From an uncultured Spirochaetaceae bacterium (lineage in GTDB: Bacteria > Spirochaetota > Spirochaetia > Sphaerochaetales > Sphaerochaetaceae): a DNA stretch of 64,000 bases. The DNA lies in NCBI GenBank assembly GCA_944392965.1, contig CALXYM010000007.1, positions 1 to 64,000 of the forward strand. The letters are read 5' to 3'. A program made the translations under genes and the position numbers. Shown piece by piece: positions 15,961 to 24,510 of this stretch. Numbering within the stretch: position 1 is the first letter of the stretch; each line of letters starts with the position of its first letter. The notes under the pieces were generated by a model, which searched no databases, was not told the origin of the DNA, and was given only the letters and a program-made list of their open reading frames with translations.

Positions 15961-17589
15961 ATGGAAAAGTATTTGAAGCCCATCACCACTGGAAACAGTA
16001 ATTTCAAGGAGCTTATAGAGCATGGGAATATCTATGTTGATAAAACCAGATATCTTCTTGATCTGATAGAAGGTGAGGGAAGTGAGAAATATTATTTTCT
16101 GTCCCGCCCCAGAAGATTTGGAAAAAGCCTCACTGTTGATACTCTTCTGAATATCTTTTCTGGAAACAAATATTTGTTTGAGAGTCTCTACATATATGAT
16201 AAATACTGCTTTGATGTTAATCCCGTAATAAAGATAAATCTTAATAACGTATCAGTTTCCAGTCTTTCAGATTTTCTTACGACGCTTAAATTGGATGTTC
16301 TTTATCCGATAGCACAGCAATATGGAGTAGATGAGAACTTTCCTCTCGGTGAGAATATTCCTTCTCTCTGGATGAATTATATCATCAGTGCCGTTAGTGA
16401 GAAATACAAGAGGCAGGTTGTCATATTGATTGATGAGTATGATTATCCTCTCCTCGATTCTATACATGATGATGTGTTTTCAATGGTTCGTGACAGCTTA
16501 GAAAGTTTCTTCAGCGTCTTGAAAGCTAGAGAGGAGGATATCAAATTCTGTTTCATCACTGGAATAACGAGATTTTCTCAGGTTTCTCTTTTCTCTAAGC
16601 TTAATAACCTTGTGGATATCTCGGATGATCCCAGATATGCGTCAATCTGCGGCTATACGGATCAGGAACTTGATTATTATTTTTCTCCTTATATGGAGAA
16701 GTATTATCAGGAGAATGGTGTTTCCAATGAGGATGGAAAAGCTGATTTCAGGAATAGAATAAGGTCTTATTATGATGGATACCGTTTTTCCCCGAGATCA
16801 GCAGTATGTGTATATAATCCCGTCTCCATCGGATTCTTTTTCAAGCGAGGATGTAATTTCTGGGTTACTACCGGTTCTCAACGCCTTGTCAGGGAGATAG
16901 TCTCCCTGTACCCGTCTTATTTCGAAGAAGGGGATGTATATAAACTCCCAAGTGCAAGAGCAAAGAGTTTTGAGGTAAGAGCTATTTTCTCAGGAAATGC
17001 AGATCGTACATATGTATATTCATATTTTTTACAGGCGGGGTATCTTACTATCAGGGATGAGAAAAACGGGGTCTATGAACTCTCTTATCCAAATGAGGAA
17101 GTCCGAGATGCGATTTCCGCGTCTGTTTTAAATACTTACGGTCTTTCTGCCGAAGCTGAGATGGTGAGAGCTGTCAGAACAGCATTCAGAGAGGGATGTG
17201 TCGAAGATATTATCGATATTTACAGGAATTTCTTTTCTTCCTTTCCTTATGATCTTTTTTTAGATAAGGAAAGAGGCTATCAGATAGCATTTTTCTCCTC
17301 TTTAAAAACAATAGGTCTGGAGGCTAGGGCTGAGGAACATACGAGCATAGGTCGCATGGATATAAGCGTCCGGCTTGAAAAGTACGGACAGTTTTATGCG
17401 ATGGAGCTTAAACTTGATGACAGTGCGGAGAATGCTTTAGCTCAGATAAAGGATAGGAAATACCATGAGATTTTTGAACAGGATGGATGTGTTATCCATC
17501 TGGTCGGGATAAATTTCTCCTCTGAAAAGAGGAATATAGAATCGTGGTGTGAGGAGGTGTTGAATCATTCCAATGAGAATTTTTCATAG
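15961..17589 (+). CDS. AAA-ATPase-like / PD-(D/E)XK nuclease family protein
   Basis: 542 aa. The N-terminal AAA-ATPase-like domain (PF09820 type) has YVDKTRYLLDLI, then SRPRRFGKSLTVDTLLNIF (Walker A) and VVILIDEYDYPLLDS (Walker B). The C-terminal ~110 residues have the PD-(D/E)XK nuclease core: RMDISVRLEK, then MELKLD, then ALAQIKDRKY. The family is expanded in gut anaerobes and spirochaetes, with unknown biological role. A second, frameshifted member lies at 45526. Translation should be leaderless. The 3' end overlaps hflX (opposite strand) by 25 bp. Confidence 0.85.
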   Translation: MEKYLKPITTGNSNFKELIEHGNIYVDKTRYLLDLIEGEGSEKYYFLSRPRRFGKSLTVDTLLNIFSGNKYLFESLYIYDKYCFDVNPVIKINLNNVSVSSLSDFLTTLKLDVLYPIAQQYGVDENFPLGENIPSLWMNYIISAVSEKYKRQVVILIDEYDYPLLDSIHDDVFSMVRDSLESFFSVLKAREEDIKFCFITGITRFSQVSLFSKLNNLVDISDDPRYASICGYTDQELDYYFSPYMEKYYQENGVSNEDGKADFRNRIRSYYDGYRFSPRSAVCVYNPVSIGFFFKRGCNFWVTTGSQRLVREIVSLYPSYFEEGDVYKLPSARAKSFEVRAIFSGNADRTYVYSYFLQAGYLTIRDEKNGVYELSYPNEEVRDAISASVLNTYGLSAEAEMVRAVRTAFREGCVEDIIDIYRNFFSSFPYDLFLDKERGYQIAFFSSLKTIGLEARAEEHTSIGRMDISVRLEKYGQFYAMELKLDDSAENALAQIKDRKYHEIFEQDGCVIHLVGINFSSEKRNIESWCEEVLNHSNENFS

Positions 17590-18815
17590 TAGGGGATGAG
17601 ATCTTTTTTCACTCTTATCCTCATATGGATTGCATCCTCTTTATATTCCACTGAGATGATCGTGTCTCCCTTTCTGATTTTACTGAATATGGTGCCATCT
17701 AAAGGTGCTTTTATCTCGATCGTTTCCTCTTCCAGTTCGGTTATATCTTCGAGTTTCTGTAGCAGCTCATCAAGTCCTATGTTCTCTTTCACGCTTGTCA
17801 CCACATAGTCATATCCATAGTTCTTGAGCCTTATCGTGTTATAGTCATCATATTCTTTATCCACCTTATTCAGCACGAGCAGTTTTACCTTCTCCTCCGC
17901 TCCAAGTTCCTTAAGAGTATTCACCGTGGTAAGGAAATTGTCATAGCTGTTAGGGCTTTCGAGGTCCTGTACGATTATCAGGGCATTTGCATCAAGGGCT
18001 TCGTTCAGGGTGGAAGAGAATGCGCTTATCAGGCGGTGGGGAAGGTCCTCTATGAAACCGACGGTATCTGAGAGGAGCACGATCTCTCCGTTTTTTAATT
18101 TCATTTTCCTCGTCGTCGTATCGAGGGTTGCAAAGAGCTTATCCTCAATAAGGACATCGGCCCCTGTGAGGGCATTCATTATCGAGCTTTTTCCAGCATT
18201 CGTGTATCCTACGAGTGCGAATGAGAACACCGTACCATCTTTTCTCTCTTTCTTCTGCGTGGCTCTTATCTTTTCAATCCTCTCCAGTTCTTTTGTAAGG
18301 ACATTGATCCTTCTGTCAAGTTTTCTTCTATCCAGCTCGATGAGTCTCTCTCCAAGTCCTTTTGAGCCTTTGACTCCTCCTCTCTGCTGTTCAAGGTTAT
18401 CCAGTCTTCCCCTCAGCCTAGGTCTCAGATACTCGGCTTCCGCTTTCTCTATCTGAAGGAGTGCTTCTTTTGAATGGGCGTTTTTAAGGAATATAGAGAG
18501 TATGACGCTCTCCCTGTCCATCAGAGGGAGGGAAAGGATCGATGTAAGGTTCTTCTCCATCCGAGCGGAAATGAAGGAGTTTATGACTACTATGTCACAT
18601 TCTGTCTCATTCGCGATTCTTGATGCCTCCACAGCCTGTCCCGGTCCTATGAGGGTATTCGGATTCTCTTCTTTGACTGTAAAGGGGATATGGAATGCAA
18701 CCCTTATAGAGAGTGTTTCTAAAAGGCTTCTTATCTCCATCTCCTTATAGTAGGCTTCCCTAGGATTGCTTCCTGGGATGTTGATTGTTATTAAAAGTGC
18801 ACTCTTATCTTCCAT
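17565..18815 (-). CDS. hflX: GTPase HflX
   Basis: 416 aa ribosome-associated GTPase that splits stalled or heat-damaged ribosomes. It has the N-terminal HflX domain (GPGQAVEASRIA), the conserved LRPRLRGRLDNLEQQRGGVKG linker region, G1 GYTNAGKSS, the T-rich switch FATLDTTTRK, G3 DTVGFIEDLP and G4 NKVD. A TGGACA/TATAAT promoter (TATAAT at 18825-18830) ends nine bases before the ATG, with AAGGA between, so the leader is only 2-3 nt. It converges on the AAA/nuclease gene. Confidence 0.94.
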   Translation of the reverse strand: MEDKSALLITINIPGSNPREAYYKEMEIRSLLETLSIRVAFHIPFTVKEENPNTLIGPGQAVEASRIANETECDIVVINSFISARMEKNLTSILSLPLMDRESVILSIFLKNAHSKEALLQIEKAEAEYLRPRLRGRLDNLEQQRGGVKGSKGLGERLIELDRRKLDRRINVLTKELERIEKIRATQKKERKDGTVFSFALVGYTNAGKSSIMNALTGADVLIEDKLFATLDTTTRKMKLKNGEIVLLSDTVGFIEDLPHRLISAFSSTLNEALDANALIIVQDLESPNSYDNFLTTVNTLKELGAEEKVKLLVLNKVDKEYDDYNTIRLKNYGYDYVVTSVKENIGLDELLQKLEDITELEEETIEIKAPLDGTIFSKIRKGDTIISVEYKEDAIHMRIRVKKDLIPYYEKFSLE

Positions 18816-18896
18816 TCCTTATTGATTATAGTAATGAGACAAGGCACTGTCCATCAGAGTTCTTTTGTGTTAAAGTACGGATTTGAGGTAAAGTTC

Positions 18897-20003
18897 ATGA
18901 GTTTGAATTGTGGAATAGTAGGATTACCTAATGTTGGAAAATCGACGATATTCTCAGCCGTGACATCGGCTCCTGCGGAGGCTGCGAATTATCCCTTCTG
19001 CACCATAGACCCTAATGTCGGAATCGTAGCCGTTCCAGATGAGCGTCTGGACAGGATAGCTGAGCTCATTCCTCCTGAGAGGAAGATTCCTGCGACGGTT
19101 GAGTTCGTGGACATCGCAGGTCTTGTAAAAGGCGCAAGCAAAGGAGAGGGGCTTGGAAACCGATTTCTTGCATCCATAAGGGAAGTCGGTGTTGTTGCCC
19201 ATGTCGTACGTTGTTTCGATGATCCGGATATCGTGCACGTGAATAATAAGATCGATCCTGCGGGAGACATCGAGACTATAAACATAGAGCTTGCCCTCGC
19301 TGATTATGACAGCGTGGAGAAGAGATATCAGAAGCAGGGGAAGATGGCCAGGGTGAGCAAGGAAGCCCAGAAGGAGACTGAAAGGCTCCTGCCAATCTAT
19401 GAGAAGCTCATGAAAGGTCTCTCCGATGGCCAGAGTGCAAGGAGTATCATTACCGATGAGGATGAGAGGGAGGCTGTCTATGACCTTCATCTTCTGACGA
19501 TGAAACCCGTCATCTATGTCTGCAACGTGGACGAGAACTCGATCGGCAACGATAACGATTACGTTAAGACCGTAAGGGCCATCGCAGAGAAGGAGGGAAG
19601 CCAGTGCATTGTGATCTGTGGAAAGATCGAGAGTGAGATTGCCTCCCTTGAGAGTGCAGAGGAGCGTCAGGAATTCCTCGAGTCTGTTGGCCTGACTGAA
19701 AGTGGCCTGAATCCTCTCATCAGGGCTGCATATAAGACTCTTGGACTGAGGACGTTCTTTACCGCAGGCAAGGACGAGGACCGGGCTTGGACGTTCAAGG
19801 AAGGGGCGAAGGCTCCTGAGTGTGCTGGAATAATCCACTCCGATTTTGAGAAGGGATTTATAAAGGCTGAAGTCTATAACGCCGAGGATCTATTCAAATA
19901 TGGATCCGAACAGAAGGTGAAGGAGAATGGAAAACTCCGTCTTGAGGGCAGGGATTATGTAGTCCAGGATGGCGATATAATGTTCTTCAAATTCAACGTA
20001 TGA
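18897..20003 (+). CDS. ychF: Ribosome-binding ATPase YchF
   Basis: 368 aa Obg-family NTPase that prefers ATP and binds ribosomes. Motifs: MSLNCGIVGLPNVGKSTIFS, FVDIAGLVKGASKGEGLGN and a C-terminal TGS-like domain (IHSDFEKGFIKAEVY). The ATG at 18897 is chosen from the conserved N-terminus and the GAGGTAA ribosome site; upstream in-frame starts are unsupported. The 3' end overlaps the convergent glycosidase gene by 11 bp. Confidence 0.95.
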   Translation: MSLNCGIVGLPNVGKSTIFSAVTSAPAEAANYPFCTIDPNVGIVAVPDERLDRIAELIPPERKIPATVEFVDIAGLVKGASKGEGLGNRFLASIREVGVVAHVVRCFDDPDIVHVNNKIDPAGDIETINIELALADYDSVEKRYQKQGKMARVSKEAQKETERLLPIYEKLMKGLSDGQSARSIITDEDEREAVYDLHLLTMKPVIYVCNVDENSIGNDNDYVKTVRAIAEKEGSQCIVICGKIESEIASLESAEERQEFLESVGLTESGLNPLIRAAYKTLGLRTFFTAGKDEDRAWTFKEGAKAPECAGIIHSDFEKGFIKAEVYNAEDLFKYGSEQKVKENGKLRLEGRDYVVQDGDIMFFKFNV

Positions 20004-21672
20004 CGAGGCGCTCGCTTATCCTCCTCATTCCATCGATGGGGACTTTAATGCGTTTCCTGTCATAACTTACAAGGCCGTTCGTCTCCTGTTCTACATCACT
20101 TAACTGCGTGTAGATGGCAGCCGAAAGGCCTTTTTCTATATTTGAGATGACATCCCTTTTGTACATCTTTTCTATCTCTTTTAACAGAGTCTCACTGTCA
20201 GAGGCATCCTTGTAGGTGAACTTCCGTGCCTTGCTATCTTTTTCCTCTCCCATGCCTATGCCTCCGAACTCAGAGAGGATCACACATCTGTTTTTCCTGT
20301 CTTTCTTGAATCTGTAAGGCTTGAAATAGACGTGTTTTGACAAAAAATCCCCATCCCCCTGGTCATACCAGCCGGAGGTGATGTCTATTGTACGCGTATC
20401 ATCGAGTTTCCTTATTTCTGAGAGTATGCGTGATGAGTCGAACTGTCCCCAGCCCTCGTTGAAGATACACCACATTCCTATGCACGGAACCGAATATAGA
20501 TATGTTATGCTTTCTTTTATGAAGCTCTCGTATTTTCTTTTCTCCTCATCGGTTCTTCTGGAAAGCAAATGGTTGTTCCTGTCCTTTAAAAATGAGAATG
20601 TGAAGAGGGGGAGGGTGACTACGATGTCGTTATAATCTGCACCTCCGCTCACCATGTCCTGCCATACGATGAGTCCGAGCCTCGTCGCATGGTAGTACCA
20701 TCTGGGACTCTCAATCTTTATATGTTTTCTTATGGTGTTGAATCCCATCTCCTTTACCATTTTCAGATCGTTTATGATCGCCTCATCGCTCTCGTATGTC
20801 ATGAGGCTCCCTTTCATATATCCCTGGTCGAGAATGCCATGGTGGAAAATGGGCCTGTTGTTCAGAGCAAGTCTTTTTATCCCTTTCTCATCCTCCATTA
20901 ATGAGAACTTCCTCAGCGCACTATAGCTTTCGACCTCATCAAGGCCATACCTGATTTTAAAGTAATAGATGAATGGATCCTCCGGTGACCAGGGATGGGG
21001 ATTGTCTATTCTAACTTCTTCTATTCTGTCCGTCTGAATAGATAATTTTCTGTCATCTATCTCAAGCTCAGCCATTCCTCCCTCTCTCGTGTTCGTAACG
21101 ACGAGGATCCTGAATACGGATGTGTCAAGATCTGGGGTAACTATTATCTTCTCTATATAGGAGAGAGGAACCTTCTCTAAATATACGCTCTGCCATATCC
21201 CGCTCTGTGCAGGATACCATATCCTATGAGGCCTCAGACTCTGCTTTCCTCTTTCTATGTAGCTTGTATCGGAAGGATCCTTTACATGGAGTTTTATCTC
21301 AAGGCTTCCATTTTCAATGTAATCGGTTATATCGGATGAAAATGGCAGGTAGCCCCCTTCATGTTTTAGAACTTCCCTCCCGTTTATGAAGAGGGTTGCA
21401 TAGTAATCGACTGCGAGAAATGTCAGAATATAGCGGTATCCTTCCTCTTTTTGCAAAGAGAGACATTTTCTGTAATAGGATGTCTCATCGCTCTTGAGTT
21501 CTCTTTTTATCCCGCTTTTTTCCGTCTCTGGAGAAAACGGTACGAGGATCTTCATATTAAACTCCTCTTTTACTCCCGTGTTGACTCCATAATCCCATGG
21601 TCCGTTCAAAACCCATGTATCCTTTCTTTTTAGATCTGGTCTTGGATGCTCTGCTAATACCGTCATTTCCAT
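19993..21672 (-). CDS. Glycoside hydrolase family 2 protein (beta-glycosidase-like)
   Basis: 559 aa. Layout: an N-terminal sugar-binding jelly-roll (WVLNGPWDYGVNT, HEGGYLPFSSDITDYI), an immunoglobulin-like domain and a TIM barrel. Catalytic residues can be placed: acid/base Glu406 in CIFNEGWGQ and nucleophile Glu468 in VILSEFGG. No signal peptide, so it acts in the cytoplasm. Substrate (beta-galactoside, -glucuronide or -mannoside) cannot be told. The start at 21672 is supported by TGC-TATAAT seven bases upstream and by the N-terminal sequence; no Shine-Dalgarno exists. Divergent from the Crp/Fnr gene. Confidence 0.85.
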   Translation of the reverse strand: MEMTVLAEHPRPDLKRKDTWVLNGPWDYGVNTGVKEEFNMKILVPFSPETEKSGIKRELKSDETSYYRKCLSLQKEEGYRYILTFLAVDYYATLFINGREVLKHEGGYLPFSSDITDYIENGSLEIKLHVKDPSDTSYIERGKQSLRPHRIWYPAQSGIWQSVYLEKVPLSYIEKIIVTPDLDTSVFRILVVTNTREGGMAELEIDDRKLSIQTDRIEEVRIDNPHPWSPEDPFIYYFKIRYGLDEVESYSALRKFSLMEDEKGIKRLALNNRPIFHHGILDQGYMKGSLMTYESDEAIINDLKMVKEMGFNTIRKHIKIESPRWYYHATRLGLIVWQDMVSGGADYNDIVVTLPLFTFSFLKDRNNHLLSRRTDEEKRKYESFIKESITYLYSVPCIGMWCIFNEGWGQFDSSRILSEIRKLDDTRTIDITSGWYDQGDGDFLSKHVYFKPYRFKKDRKNRCVILSEFGGIGMGEEKDSKARKFTYKDASDSETLLKEIEKMYKRDVISNIEKGLSAAIYTQLSDVEQETNGLVSYDRKRIKVPIDGMRRISERLVIR

Positions 21673-21679
21673 GGAAATG

Positions 21680-21712
21680 ATTATAGCATCAAGCGTCGCT
21701 TGCTGATATCAT
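21680..21712. promoter_or_regulatory. Divergent leaderless promoters, GH2 gene and Crp/Fnr gene
   Basis: Minus strand: TGC-TATAAT (hexamer at 21680-21685), 7 bases before the GH2 ATG at 21672. Plus strand: TGA-TATCAT (hexamer at 21707-21712), 6 bases before the regulator ATG at 21719. Only 46 bp separate the two start codons, so any operator must overlap both promoters. Confidence 0.6.
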
Positions 21713-21718
21713 TTATCT

Positions 21719-22387
21719 ATGGATAACTTACTCTCATACATACCTTTTTCATCCAGTCTGAGCGAAGAGGAGGGGAAAGAGGTTTTGAATAATATCAAAT
21801 CACTGTCATTCAAAAAAGGGGAAAAGGTGAATCCTGCAGGGGAATGCAGTGGTTTCATCATCATCCATTCTGGACAGTTAAAGGTGTATTCCCTTTCAGA
21901 GGATGGGAGGGAGATAACACTTTTCCGTCTTTTTGAGCGGGATCTATGCATATTCACAGCCTCCTGCCTCCTTAAAGATATCGATTTCAGTGTCAACATC
22001 CTATCTGAGGAGGATTCGGAGTGTGTTCTTATTCCAACTTTCATCGTTGACAAGATAAGAAGGAAGAACATAGGAGTCTCTTCATATATCTGTTCCGTTC
22101 TCTCTGTTCATCTGAGCGATCTGATGTGGCTTATTGACCAGATACTGAACAAAAGACTGGATTCGCGTCTTGCGGCGTATCTCTGTGAGGAGGCGGATTT
22201 AAAAGGCACCTATTCATTGAAGATCACCCACGAGGAGGCTGCTCATCATCTTGGATCAAGACGGGAGGTAATAACCAGGACTCTTTCGTATCTTGAGAAG
22301 GAGGGGGAAGTTGAGTTAAGACGGGGAGAGATTGAGATAAAAAATATCGAGAGGCTTTCCCTGAGGGCTAAGGACAGTCTTAGGTGA
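21719..22387 (+). CDS. Crp/Fnr-family transcriptional regulator
   Basis: 222 aa. N-terminal cyclic-nucleotide-binding-type beta barrel (FKKGEKVNPAGECSGFIIIHSG, LFRLFERDLCIFTASCLL) and a C-terminal winged helix (ITHEEAAHHLGSRREVITRT). The three cysteines near the barrel do not form an obvious Fnr iron-sulfur motif. It precedes trxA by 58 bp, so it may control redox genes, but trxA has its own ribosome site and possible promoter. Leaderless start. Confidence 0.85.
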   Translation: MDNLLSYIPFSSSLSEEEGKEVLNNIKSLSFKKGEKVNPAGECSGFIIIHSGQLKVYSLSEDGREITLFRLFERDLCIFTASCLLKDIDFSVNILSEEDSECVLIPTFIVDKIRRKNIGVSSYICSVLSVHLSDLMWLIDQILNKRLDSRLAAYLCEEADLKGTYSLKITHEEAAHHLGSRREVITRTLSYLEKEGEVELRRGEIEIKNIERLSLRAKDSLR

Positions 22388-22445
22388 CATTATCACTTTT
22401 CTTTATTTCATTTCGTATTATCTTATTGGCATAGGAGAATAGAAA

Positions 22446-22754
22446 ATGGCAGTAGAACATATCAATGAGAAAGATTTTGAGAGTGTGGTACTCAATTCTG
22501 ATAAACCGGTCCTCGTGGACTTCTTCGCGACATGGTGCGGACCTTGCAAGCAGCTTGCGCCCGTTTTAGATAAGATTGCAGAGGAGAGGTCGGATGTCAG
22601 GATCGTGAAGGTCGATGTCGATGAGAATCAGGCACTTGCATCACAGTTTGGTGTCATGAGCATCCCGACCCTCATTTATTTCAAGGGTGGAAAGGCTGTG
22701 TCCCAGGCCGTAGGTGCGAGAAGCAAGGCGGCCCTGGAGGCGATGCTTGTATGA
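22446..22754 (+). CDS. trxA: Thioredoxin
   Basis: 102 aa disulfide reductase of the cytoplasm. The active site WCGPCK lies near residue 31; the cis-proline loop MSIPTLIYFKGG follows. AGGAG ribosome site upstream. Located directly after the Crp/Fnr regulator and closed by a terminator, so it may be read alone or with the regulator. Confidence 0.95.
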   Translation: MAVEHINEKDFESVVLNSDKPVLVDFFATWCGPCKQLAPVLDKIAEERSDVRIVKVDVDENQALASQFGVMSIPTLIYFKGGKAVSQAVGARSKAALEAMLV

Positions 22755-22755
22755 G

Positions 22756-22808
22756 ATGAGAGAAGGTAGGGCCTCTCATGCTCCTTGCTCCTTTGCAAGG
22801 GGCTTTTT
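22756..22808 (+). terminator. Double hairpin terminator after trxA
   Basis: First hairpin ATGAGAG/CTCTCAT at 22756-22779. The second, GCTCCTTGC/GCAAGGGGC (one G-T pair) at 22780-22803, is followed by TTTTTA. The second is the intrinsic terminator. Confidence 0.8.
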
Positions 22809-22855
22809 ATTTCTTCAGTGTGCTCCCGTTCATTTAAAGCCTACTCCTTTCTATA

Positions 22856-22884
22856 TTGACAAATAGAAAGGAAAAAGATAGATT
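22856..22884 (+). promoter_or_regulatory. Candidate rpsD promoter
   Basis: TTGACA at 22856-22861, a 17 bp spacer and TAGATT at 22879-22884, giving a leader of about 45 nt before the GGAGG site of rpsD. Confidence 0.5.
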
Positions 22885-22935
22885 AACAAAGTTGCTGTAA
22901 TATGCACAATCAAAACTACCGGAGGGTAAAAATCT

Positions 22936-23529
22936 ATGGCAAGAAACACAAGTCCTAGATTCAAGCAGTGTAGAAGGCTTGGGGTAAATTATTGTGGACA
23001 TCCCAAGGCAATGAAGAGAGCGGGAAATCCTGCTTTCCAGAAGAGGAAGAAGCCTACTGATTATTCAAGGCAGCTTACCGAGAAGCAGAAGCTGAAGGCT
23101 TACTATGGCGTTTTAGAGAAGCAGCTTCACCACTATTATGAGAAGGCTCTCAAGTCTACCATGATGACTGGTGATGCACTCGTTATCTCTCTTGAGAGAA
23201 GACTTGACAACGCTGTATACCGCATCGGTTTCGGTAACTCGATCCGCCTTGCCCGTCAGCTTGTTACTCACGGACACATTCTTGTAAATGGCAAGAAGGT
23301 AGATATTCCTTCCTACCAGATCCAGGTCGGTGATGTGATCAGCTTGAAGGAGAAATCAAGGAAGAATGAGCTTTTCAAGACTAACTTCCTCGGACATCCA
23401 GCATTCAATCTTCCGTACTTTGAAAGGAACGAAGAGGATTTCTCTGGTAAGTTCACAAGACTCCCAGAGCGCGCAGAGATTCCTGTAGAAGTTAACGACC
23501 AGCTCGTAGTAGAGTTCTACTCGAAGTAA
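22936..23529 (+). CDS. rpsD: 30S ribosomal protein S4
   Basis: 197 aa, a primary assembly protein of the small subunit. It has [15 protein letters not shown] and [20 protein letters not shown], the S4 RNA-binding domain. GGAGGG ribosome site. It stands alone rather than in the alpha operon (rpsM-rpsK-rpsD-rpoA). No clear terminator is seen after it. Confidence 0.96.
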   Translation: MARNTSPRFKQCRRLGVNYCGHPKAMKRAGNPAFQKRKKPTDYSRQLTEKQKLKAYYGVLEKQLHHYYEKALKSTMMTGDALVISLERRLDNAVYRIGFGNSIRLARQLVTHGHILVNGKKVDIPSYQIQVGDVISLKEKSRKNELFKTNFLGHPAFNLPYFERNEEDFSGKFTRLPERAEIPVEVNDQLVVEFYSK

Positions 23530-23778
23530 GATTGAGCTGAGGGAACTGCTATCCTACCACAAAGGAGAGGTGGAGAAGAAAGGACCATTCCAGTTTATTT
23601 CCTTCTTGCTCCCGCGTTTTCCCGACGGCTGCCCTCAAAAGGGAAGACGAATAAGGTTCCTGAATTTTAATGAAGCATGGGTTGATTATATATCAGCCCT
23701 GTTTTTTTACACTCTTTACACATATTATACTATTTCTCAGTTCGAAATTGGAGTTTTGGTGTATTTGGGTTTTATCCT

Positions 23779-23807
23779 TTGCTAATTATTCCTTACATCA
23801 ATATTAT
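23779..23807 (+). promoter_or_regulatory. Promoter of the two-component operon, leaderless start
   Basis: TTGCTA at 23779-23784, a 17 bp spacer and TATTAT at 23802-23807; the ATG follows 7 bases later at 23815, with no Shine-Dalgarno. The rest of 23530-23778 shows no clear gene or terminator. Confidence 0.6.
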
Positions 23808-23814
23808 TAATGGT

Positions 23815-24510
23815 ATGAAGCTGATTTACATTGTAGAAGATCATGAGGTTATACGTAATGGAGTTGTCCAGTACCTGGAACTTTCCGGATTTGATGTGAA
23901 AGGATTCGGCACGCTGGAGGAAGCGAGGGCTGCATTCTCGTCCCGTGTCCCTGACATGCTTATTCAGGATGTCATGCTCCCCGACGGGGACGGCTTCTCT
24001 TTTGTCAAAGAAGTAAGGGGAAAGAATCAGAAACTTCCCATCATCTTCCTTACTGCAAGGATCGATGAATCTGATAAAATACTTGGCTTTGAGCTTGGAT
24101 GTGATGATTATATTACCAAGCCGTTCAGTCCAAAGGAACTTGTGCTCCGTGTTGAGGCACTATTCCGTCGTGTGGATTCTGAGACGAGTCCTTCTTCTTC
24201 CCGTTCCTATTCCCTTGGTGGAAGTGTTCTCGTCATCGATGAGGATGAACACAAGCTTACGATTGATGGAGAGGATATTTCCCTGACTGCGGCGGAGTGG
24301 AGGATCGTTGCGTATCTTGCATCCAATTCTCCGAATCTGATATCACGTGCACAGATTCTCGAGGAGTGTTTCGATTACAGCTTTGAGAGTTATGAGCGTG
24401 TTGTAGATACCCATATAAAGAATATAAGGGCTAAGCTCAAGAAAGAGGCCTGGATAGAGACCGTGAGGGGATATGGCTATCGTTTTGCGGGAAAAAAGAT
24501 AGATAAGTGA
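23815..24510 (+). CDS. OmpR-family response regulator
   Basis: 231 aa. Receiver domain: IYIVEDHEV acidic pair, phosphoacceptor Asp in IQDVMLPDGDGF, LTAR and KPFSPKEL. C-terminal winged helix: SLTAAEWRIVAYLASN and RVVDTHIKNIRAKL. The start at 23815 fits the receiver fold and the promoter. The stop overlaps the kinase start (TGATG), so the pair is translationally coupled. Target genes unknown. Confidence 0.92.
   Translation: MKLIYIVEDHEVIRNGVVQYLELSGFDVKGFGTLEEARAAFSSRVPDMLIQDVMLPDGDGFSFVKEVRGKNQKLPIIFLTARIDESDKILGFELGCDDYITKPFSPKELVLRVEALFRRVDSETSPSSSRSYSLGGSVLVIDEDEHKLTIDGEDISLTAAEWRIVAYLASNSPNLISRAQILEECFDYSFESYERVVDTHIKNIRAKLKKEAWIETVRGYGYRFAGKKIDK

Noticed and set aside
23570-23785. Possible 71-residue gene with a GTG start after AAGGAGAG
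   Set aside because: No recognisable domain, low-complexity C-terminus, and it runs into the promoter of the response regulator. Treated as intergenic.
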